Assembly (NCBI GenBank): GCA_025965715.1
Contig: JAOPWJ010000193.1
Location: 1-49,198, forward strand
Source: Blastococcus sp.
GTDB taxonomy: Bacteria; Actinomycetota; Actinomycetes; Mycobacteriales; Geodermatophilaceae
Length of the DNA: 49,198 nucleotides
Direction: 5' to 3'
This document shows positions 44,319 through 49,198 of this stretch, one piece after another. The notes under the pieces were generated by a model that had not been told where the DNA came from, searched no databases, and worked only from the letters and a program-made list of their open reading frames with translations. The number at the start of each line of letters is the position of its first letter. The stretch's first letter is position 1. A program made the translations under genes and the position numbers.

Positions 44319-44702
44319 ATGGTGTTCGCGCTGGCCGAGCTCGCGCTCGTCGCGCTGGTCCTCGGGCTGCTGGCCCTCGGCGGCTGGGTGGCGTGGACGG
44401 CGCTGCGATCGGACACGACCGGATCGTCGGTCCGGCTCCGCCTGCCACCGCGCCCCCGAGCCGAGCTGGCGGCGGCCATCTCGCAGGCCCGCTGGCAGCC
44501 GGCGCACGACGAGGTGGACGGCGTCACGCGGGTGCTGGTGCGACGTACCTACACGGGGCTGGACGGCCGACCGGCGGTGCTCGAGGAGCGGGTTCTCGAG
44601 ACGTTCCCGGCCGCGGACCCGGCGTGGGAGGCGCAGTTCACCGAGGCGATGGCGAAGGCCCGGTACCGCTGCGCCTACCTGAACGCCGAAGAGGCGCAGT
44701 AG
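44319..44702 (+). CDS. Small single-pass membrane protein, unknown
   Basis: A 127-residue protein. Residues 1-28 form a membrane helix (ALAELALVALVLGLLALGGWVAWTAL). The soluble part includes AELAAAISQARWQPAHDEVDGVTRVLVRRTYTGLDGRPAVLEERVLETFPAADPAWEAQFTEAMAKARYRCAYLNAEE, which has the look of a conserved actinobacterial family. No name is known to me. A TAGCGT box supports the ATG. Its last 65 bp overlap the end of the convergent alpha/beta hydrolase gene. Confidence 0.72.
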   Translation: MVFALAELALVALVLGLLALGGWVAWTALRSDTTGSSVRLRLPPRPRAELAAAISQARWQPAHDEVDGVTRVLVRRTYTGLDGRPAVLEERVLETFPAADPAWEAQFTEAMAKARYRCAYLNAEEAQ

Positions 44703-45555
44703 CTGCACGGGGCTCCGTCGCCCCTGGCTGGTCCGCCTCGTCGGGCGCCGTACCGGCGTCGTCGGTCTGCGCCGCCCGGCGGGCGGTCTGCTCGACCAGC
44801 CGCACGATGGTCTGCGGCCGGTCCGACATCGGGGAGTGCCCGGCCGCGAGCAACGGCCGGAAGCGTGAGCGAGGAACCAGCGGGAGATAGCGGACGGTCT
44901 GCCCCGAGGCGATCCAGTCGGCGGTGCCCTGCACGAGCAGGACGGGGCAGTCGATCCGGTCCATGCCGCGCGGCACGTCCACCAGCAGCGCCCAGAACAG
45001 GCTGCGCCAGTAGTCGCGCGAGTCGGCGAAGCCCTCCCGCGCGCCGATCGCCTCCTCGCGGCTCGTGGACCACGGGCGGGCCTTGAGCGGAAGCAGCAGC
45101 GCCGTCCTTCCCCACCGGGAGCGTGACAGCGGCTCGATCAGCGGTGCGGCCACCCGCCCGACGACGCGAGCGATTGCCATTCCCGCGCCCTGCAGGACCC
45201 GCTCCGGCCAGATGTTGAGCCCGGACGGGGCGATCGCGACCACCGAGCGGGCGCGGCCTCGGCGAGCCAGCTCCAGGGCGACGCGCGCGCCCAGCGAGTT
45301 GCCGAGTACGTGCACCCGGCCGACATCCTCGGCGGCGAGGGTGCGCTCGACCGCATCGGTGATCGCCGCGACCGTCGGCCGGACCTCCAGGTGCGGCGAC
45401 CGCCCGGCTCCGGGCAGCTCGACGTTGAGGACGTCGAAGCGCTCGGCCAGCGCGGGGAGGACGGCGGTGAAGTCGCGCCGTGAACTGCCCCAGCCGTGCA
45501 GGAGCAGCAGCGGCTCGCCTTGACCGGAACGGACGACGGACAGCGGTGCGGTCAC
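44638..45555 (-). CDS. Alpha/beta hydrolase
   Basis: A 305-residue serine hydrolase fold. The oxyanion region is LLLLHGWGSSRRDF, the nucleophile elbow VLGNSLGARVALEL (Ser), and the late His AAGHSPMSDRPQTIV; the acid is probably the Asp in VQGTADWIASG. A cap region (RSRWGRTALLLPLKARPWSTSREEAI) lies between. The last ~45 residues are Ala/Arg/Ser-rich, probably disordered, and coded opposite the end of the membrane protein gene. GTG 45555 has TAGACC 6 nt upstream. It is divergent from the sirtuin gene. Substrate unknown; the family includes haloperoxidases, epoxide hydrolases and esterases. Confidence 0.88.
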   Translation of the reverse strand: MTAPLSVVRSGQGEPLLLLHGWGSSRRDFTAVLPALAERFDVLNVELPGAGRSPHLEVRPTVAAITDAVERTLAAEDVGRVHVLGNSLGARVALELARRGRARSVVAIAPSGLNIWPERVLQGAGMAIARVVGRVAAPLIEPLSRSRWGRTALLLPLKARPWSTSREEAIGAREGFADSRDYWRSLFWALLVDVPRGMDRIDCPVLLVQGTADWIASGQTVRYLPLVPRSRFRPLLAAGHSPMSDRPQTIVRLVEQTARRAAQTDDAGTAPDEADQPGATEPRAATAPLRRSGRRSGTGPSPSPR

Positions 45556-45561
45556 GCCCGC

Positions 45562-45585
45562 GGTCTACCCGCCCTGGCGTAAGCC
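45562..45585. promoter_or_regulatory. Back-to-back -10-like boxes for hydrolase and sirtuin genes
   Basis: On the minus strand TAGACC (45562-45567) ends 6 nt before the hydrolase GTG 45555. On the plus strand TAAGCC (45580-45585) ends 6 nt before the sirtuin GTG 45592. Both lack the final T of TANNNT but share the exact spacing. The two starts are only 36 bp apart. Confidence 0.35.
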
Positions 45586-45591
45586 GACCCC

Positions 45592-46524
<933 letters not shown>

Positions 46525-46572
46525 GCGCGACTGACCCGGCGGGCCGGCCGCGCCTGGCCGAGGATGGCTGCG

Positions 46573-47493
46573 ATGCAGACCTTCCTGCCGGTGCCCGACT
46601 TCGAGGACGGTGCGCGGCTGCTGGACTCCCCGCGGCTGGGCAAGCAGCGGGTGGAGACGTTGCAGATCCTGCGCGCGCTCGAGCTGCCGGACTACGGCTG
46701 GGCCAGCCATCCCGCCGTCCGGATGTGGCGCGGCCGGACACCGGCCCTGGTCGCCTACGGCCTGGCCATGGTCCGGGTATGGCGGGAGCGCGGCTTCGCC
46801 GACACCACGGAGATCCAGATCGGCGAGTTCGCCCCCGATGTCGTCGGCGCGGCACAGAAGGATCTGGCCGCCGAGGGGCTGCTGCCGTCGTGGGTGGGCG
46901 ACGAGGCGCTGCACCGGTCCCACCGGTCGAACCTGATCGCCAAGGACCCCGACTTCTACCGTCCCCGCTTCACCGAACTGTTCGGGCCCGAACCCGACGA
47001 TCTGCCCTACGTCTGGCCCGAGCCCGACCAAGTCGCGCCGCCGGTCGTCCCCGACGGCGTGCGGGTCTGGGTGGTGCGGCCTCGGTCGCACAACGAACTC
47101 GGGGCCTGCCTCGCTGCCGGGATCGTCGGCCTGGGCACCCAGTCGGGTATCGACGTCGACGCCACGGGACTGTCGGCCGGCGAGCTGCGGGCGCTGTCGA
47201 AAGAGCTCTCGGGACGGCGCCCGGCGAAGGACCTGCGCCAGCTGTCGGCGTTCCTCGACGAGATGCGTCCGGGGAACCCGGTCGGCATGCCGATCGAGCA
47301 CGGCGCCGGGCTGCTGCTCGGTGAGGTCATGGGGGAGTACCTGTTCCAGGGCCGCGAGCTGTTGCCGCACCGGCGACCGGCCCGCTGGGACCGCGTGGTG
47401 CCCCGCTCGGCCGCGCGGCCGCCGGCCACGCTGCAGGACCCCCGCGCGCTCTTCCAGGTCACGCTGGACCCGGCTGTCGTCTACCCGCGCTGA
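46573..47493 (+). CDS. MSMEG_6728-type (pyrimidine-dimer-glycosylase-like) domain fused to PUA-like Mrr N-terminal-type domain
   Basis: A 306-residue two-domain protein. Residues 1-150 match the MSMEG_6728 / pyrimidine-dimer DNA glycosylase-like family: MQTFLPVPDFEDGARLLDSPRLGKQRVETLQILRALELPDYGWASHPAVRMWRGRTPALVAYGLAMVRVW and WVGDEALHRSHRSNLIAKDPDFYRPRF. Residues ~163-306 resemble the N-terminal PUA/EVE-like domain found before Mrr or HNH nucleases: VRVWVVRPRSHNELGACLAAGIVGLG, MPIEHGAGLLLGEVMGEYLFQGRELLPHRRPARWDRVVPRSA. ATG 46573 is preferred over 46564 because homologues start MQTFLP and AGGATGG lies 6 nt upstream. It ends 13 bp inside the convergent thioesterase gene. Domain 1 is confident; domain 2 is recalled by sequence pattern. 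Confidence 0.75.
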   Translation: MQTFLPVPDFEDGARLLDSPRLGKQRVETLQILRALELPDYGWASHPAVRMWRGRTPALVAYGLAMVRVWRERGFADTTEIQIGEFAPDVVGAAQKDLAAEGLLPSWVGDEALHRSHRSNLIAKDPDFYRPRFTELFGPEPDDLPYVWPEPDQVAPPVVPDGVRVWVVRPRSHNELGACLAAGIVGLGTQSGIDVDATGLSAGELRALSKELSGRRPAKDLRQLSAFLDEMRPGNPVGMPIEHGAGLLLGEVMGEYLFQGRELLPHRRPARWDRVVPRSAARPPATLQDPRALFQVTLDPAVVYPR

Positions 47494-47945
47494 GCGGCCC
47501 CGCCGGGCACGACCACGTTCTGCAGCCGCACCTGGCCGCGGGCCACCAGCTTGCCGTCCTCGGCGCGGGTGAGGAGCACCTGCCAGAGCTGCTGCGTGCG
47601 CCCCTGCTGGATGGGCTCGGCGACCACGTCGATCCGGCCGGCGGTCATGGCGCGGATGAAGTCGGTGTTGTTGTTCACCCCGACGGAGAACTTGCCGTGC
47701 GGCGCCACGGACGCGCTCGCCCCGATGCTGGCCGCGGACTCGATGATGCTGCAGTAGACGCCGCCGTGGACGACACCCCACGGGGTGTGCTGGTCGGGGC
47801 CGAGCTCGGCCCAGCCGGTGACGCGGGTGCCGCTGACGTCCGTCAGCTCGAAGCCCGTGGCAGCGGTGAACCGGCTGCTCGAGGCGAGGTCGACCGCGGG
47901 CATGCCGACGGGGGGCCGGTCGGTGCGGGGCTGCTCGGCGCTCAT
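47481..47945 (-). CDS. PaaI-family hotdog thioesterase
   Basis: A 154-residue acyl-CoA thioesterase of the PaaI/YbgC-like hotdog family. Key segment: TPWGVVHGGVYCSIIESAASIGASASV, where the HGG turn and the acidic residue in the helix are the active-site region, then SVGVNNNTDFIRAMTAGRIDVVAEPIQQGRTQQLWQVLLTRAEDGKLVARGQVRLQNV. ATG 47945 overlaps the VOC gene stop (ATGA), which decides the start over the ORF-track 47954. The two genes form an operon. Substrate unknown. Confidence 0.9.
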   Translation of the reverse strand: MSAEQPRTDRPPVGMPAVDLASSSRFTAATGFELTDVSGTRVTGWAELGPDQHTPWGVVHGGVYCSIIESAASIGASASVAPHGKFSVGVNNNTDFIRAMTAGRIDVVAEPIQQGRTQQLWQVLLTRAEDGKLVARGQVRLQNVVVPGGAAQRG

Positions 47946-48307
47946 GCGTCCCACACCAGGCAGAAGGGGTGGCCGACCGGGTCGGCGTAGACGCGGAAGT
48001 CGCCTCCACCACCGGGGAGCCGCCGGGCCCCGAGCGCCAGCACCGCCGGCTCGGCCTCGTCGACGTCGGCCACCCGGATGTCGAGGTGTAACTGCTGGGG
48101 ACGGTCAGGATCGGGCCAGTCGGGTGGCTGCAGGTCCGGCGCCTCCTGGAACGCCAGCCGGTAGCCGGCGCCGCTGGCGACGACCCAGTCGTCGCCGGGG
48201 GAGCCCGTGATCTCCATCCCCAGCACGCCCGCGTAGAAGGTCGCGAGCGCGTGCGGGTCGGGGGTGTCGATCACGACGGAGTGGAGCTGGCCAATGCCGC
48301 TGGTCAT
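47942..48307 (-). CDS. VOC-family (glyoxalase/bleomycin-resistance fold) protein
   Basis: A 121-residue vicinal-oxygen-chelate protein: LHSVVIDTPDPHALATFYAGVLGMEITGSPGDDWVVAS, QQLHLDIRVADVDEAEPAVLALGARRL and the end FRVYADPVGHPFCLV. The His and Glu-type metal ligand positions of the fold (HSVVID, HLDIRV) are present. ATG 48307 has CAGGAT 6 nt upstream, a possible leaderless -10. The ORF-track extension of 99 residues is antisense to the YbaK gene. It is coupled to the thioesterase gene. Function not assignable. Confidence 0.85.
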   Translation of the reverse strand: MTSGIGQLHSVVIDTPDPHALATFYAGVLGMEITGSPGDDWVVASGAGYRLAFQEAPDLQPPDWPDPDRPQQLHLDIRVADVDEAEPAVLALGARRLPGGGGDFRVYADPVGHPFCLVWDA

Positions 48308-48449
48308 GCCCCCATCCTGACCCGCGGCCGCGGTGGCCGACCAGTCGGTCCTCGGCGGCCCCGCGCAGGCATCCGGCCGACCCGGGCTGCGCGCGGGCCG
48401 AACGCATGTCGCAGGATCGGTACGTGCCGCTGCGACCCGCCCCTGCCCG

Positions 48450-49139
48450 ATGACCGCTCCGCGGCTCGGTTCACTCAACTGGATTCCGGCCGCCGACCGG
48501 CCCGATCTCCTCGGCGCGCCGGTCGCCGCGGCGCTCCCGTCGCTGAGCGGACCCGCCTGGGTCGCAGAGATCGACGACGACCTGGCCGACACCGCCGCCT
48601 TCACCGACGCCTATGCCGTGCCCCTGGCGGCGTCGGCCAACTGCGTGGTGGTCGCCGCCCGCCGCGCCGGGCAGACCAGCCTCGCCGCCTGCCTGGTACT
48701 GGCCACGACCCGCGCCGACGTGAACGGCCTGGTGCGGCGCCACCTGGGCGCCCGGAAGGCATCCTTCGCGCCCCAGGACGTCGCGGTCGCCGAGACCGGC
48801 ATGGCCTACGGCGGCATCACGCCGATCGGGCTGCCGCCTGGGCTGCCGGTGCTGGTCGACGCCGCCGTCGCGGCCGCCGAGCTCGTCGTGATCGGCTCGG
48901 GCACTCGTGGCAGCAAGATCGCCGTGTCAGGGGCCGTGCTGGCCGCGCTGCCGGGCGCCGAGATCCTCGACGGGTTGGGCCTGCCGCAGACGCCGGCAGC
49001 GGACCCCGTACCCGCCGCGGCGCGGCCGTCGCGGGCGGCGGACGACAGCGACGTGGGCTGGGGGGAGCGACCGGCCGAGCCGGAGGACAGCGATCGGCGC
49101 TACCTCGAGGACCGGCCGCCGCACTGGGGCAGCGACTGA
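48450..49139 (+). CDS. YbaK/EbsC-domain protein (aminoacyl-tRNA deacylase-like)
   Basis: A 229-residue protein. Residues ~45-175 form the YbaK/ProX editing domain: ANCVVVAARRAGQTSLAACLVLATTRADVNGLVRRHLGARKASFAPQDVAVAETGMAYGGITPIGLPPGLPVLVDAAVAAAELVVIGSGTRGSKIAVSGAVLAAL. Such proteins hydrolyse mischarged tRNA (for example Cys-tRNAPro) in trans. The C-terminal 50 residues are acidic and probably disordered (ADDSDVGWGERPAEPEDSDRRYLEDRPPHWGSD). ATG 48450 gives a normal start; no RBS is visible. The remaining 59 bp of the window hold nothing clear. Confidence 0.85.
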   Translation: MTAPRLGSLNWIPAADRPDLLGAPVAAALPSLSGPAWVAEIDDDLADTAAFTDAYAVPLAASANCVVVAARRAGQTSLAACLVLATTRADVNGLVRRHLGARKASFAPQDVAVAETGMAYGGITPIGLPPGLPVLVDAAVAAAELVVIGSGTRGSKIAVSGAVLAALPGAEILDGLGLPQTPAADPVPAAARPSRAADDSDVGWGERPAEPEDSDRRYLEDRPPHWGSD

Positions 49140-49198
49140 CCTCAGGGCGCGCCGGGGCCGCGTGCGGCGGGACTGTGCCGGCCGGCGGTCGGTGCCGC

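Overview
The window is about 49 kb of very GC-rich DNA with short intergenic gaps, frequent GTG starts, ATGA/GTGA stop-start overlaps and strong GC bias at third codon positions. SepH, ANTAR-domain and F420/LLM-type proteins, an FprA-like ferredoxin reductase, UdgX, a BTAD/SARP regulator and a CitA-type citrate synthase all point to an actinobacterium. The gene style suggests Geodermatophilaceae (Blastococcus, Geodermatophilus, Modestobacter) or a close relative, but that family call is inference. No rRNA, CRISPR array, transposase or integrase was seen. One complete tRNA gene, tRNA-Arg(CCT), is present.

Layout. 0-10 kb: end of an NCS2 purine permease, a MarR regulator and MFS exporter, a small membrane protein overlapping an RNA 2',3'-cyclic phosphodiesterase (ThpR), an aldo/keto reductase divergent from a double-hotdog thioesterase, an ABC-2 exporter operon closed by its own TetR regulator, a TrmH-type RNA methyltransferase, an acetyltransferase and a stress-type glycine-zipper protein. 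10-19 kb: a heterodimeric ABC exporter, the division regulator SepH, and an S9 peptidase coupled to a circularly permuted ATP-grasp protein. 18.6-24 kb: serC, a citA-type citrate synthase, pdxH, an MFS exporter and the DNA-crosslinking uracil glycosylase UdgX. 24-36 kb: a NatA/NatB-like ABC pair, an LLM F420 oxidoreductase, a TPR/Sel1-like protein, PEP carboxylase, an inositol-monophosphatase-family protein, an FprA-like reductase, endonuclease VIII (Nei1), small GNAT and membrane proteins, and a GAF-ANTAR regulator.

36-44 kb is the accessory part. It holds a decayed GNAT gene with an 18-bp tandem duplication, a small CxxC protein, a DHFR-like reductase, a tRNA-like fragment, a lipoprotein and a 1493-residue membrane-tethered SARP-nSTAND1-propeller protein. 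The tRNA-like fragment (37.76 kb) lies in the same orientation as the intact tRNA-Arg(CCT) at 44.12 kb, so the DNA between them may be an old tRNA-borne insertion. 44-49 kb: a small membrane protein, an alpha/beta hydrolase, a sirtuin, an unusual fusion of a pyrimidine-dimer-glycosylase-like domain to a PUA-like (Mrr N-terminal-type) domain, a PaaI thioesterase, a VOC protein and a YbaK-domain protein.

Two expression signals recur. Many first genes of transcription units have a TANNNT-like -10 box ending 6-7 nt before the start codon, which is the layout of leaderless mRNAs. Two genes (thpR and the tetR gene) appear to start at CTG inside a CTGA overlap with the preceding stop codon, because no ATG/GTG/TTG start would give an intact N-terminus.
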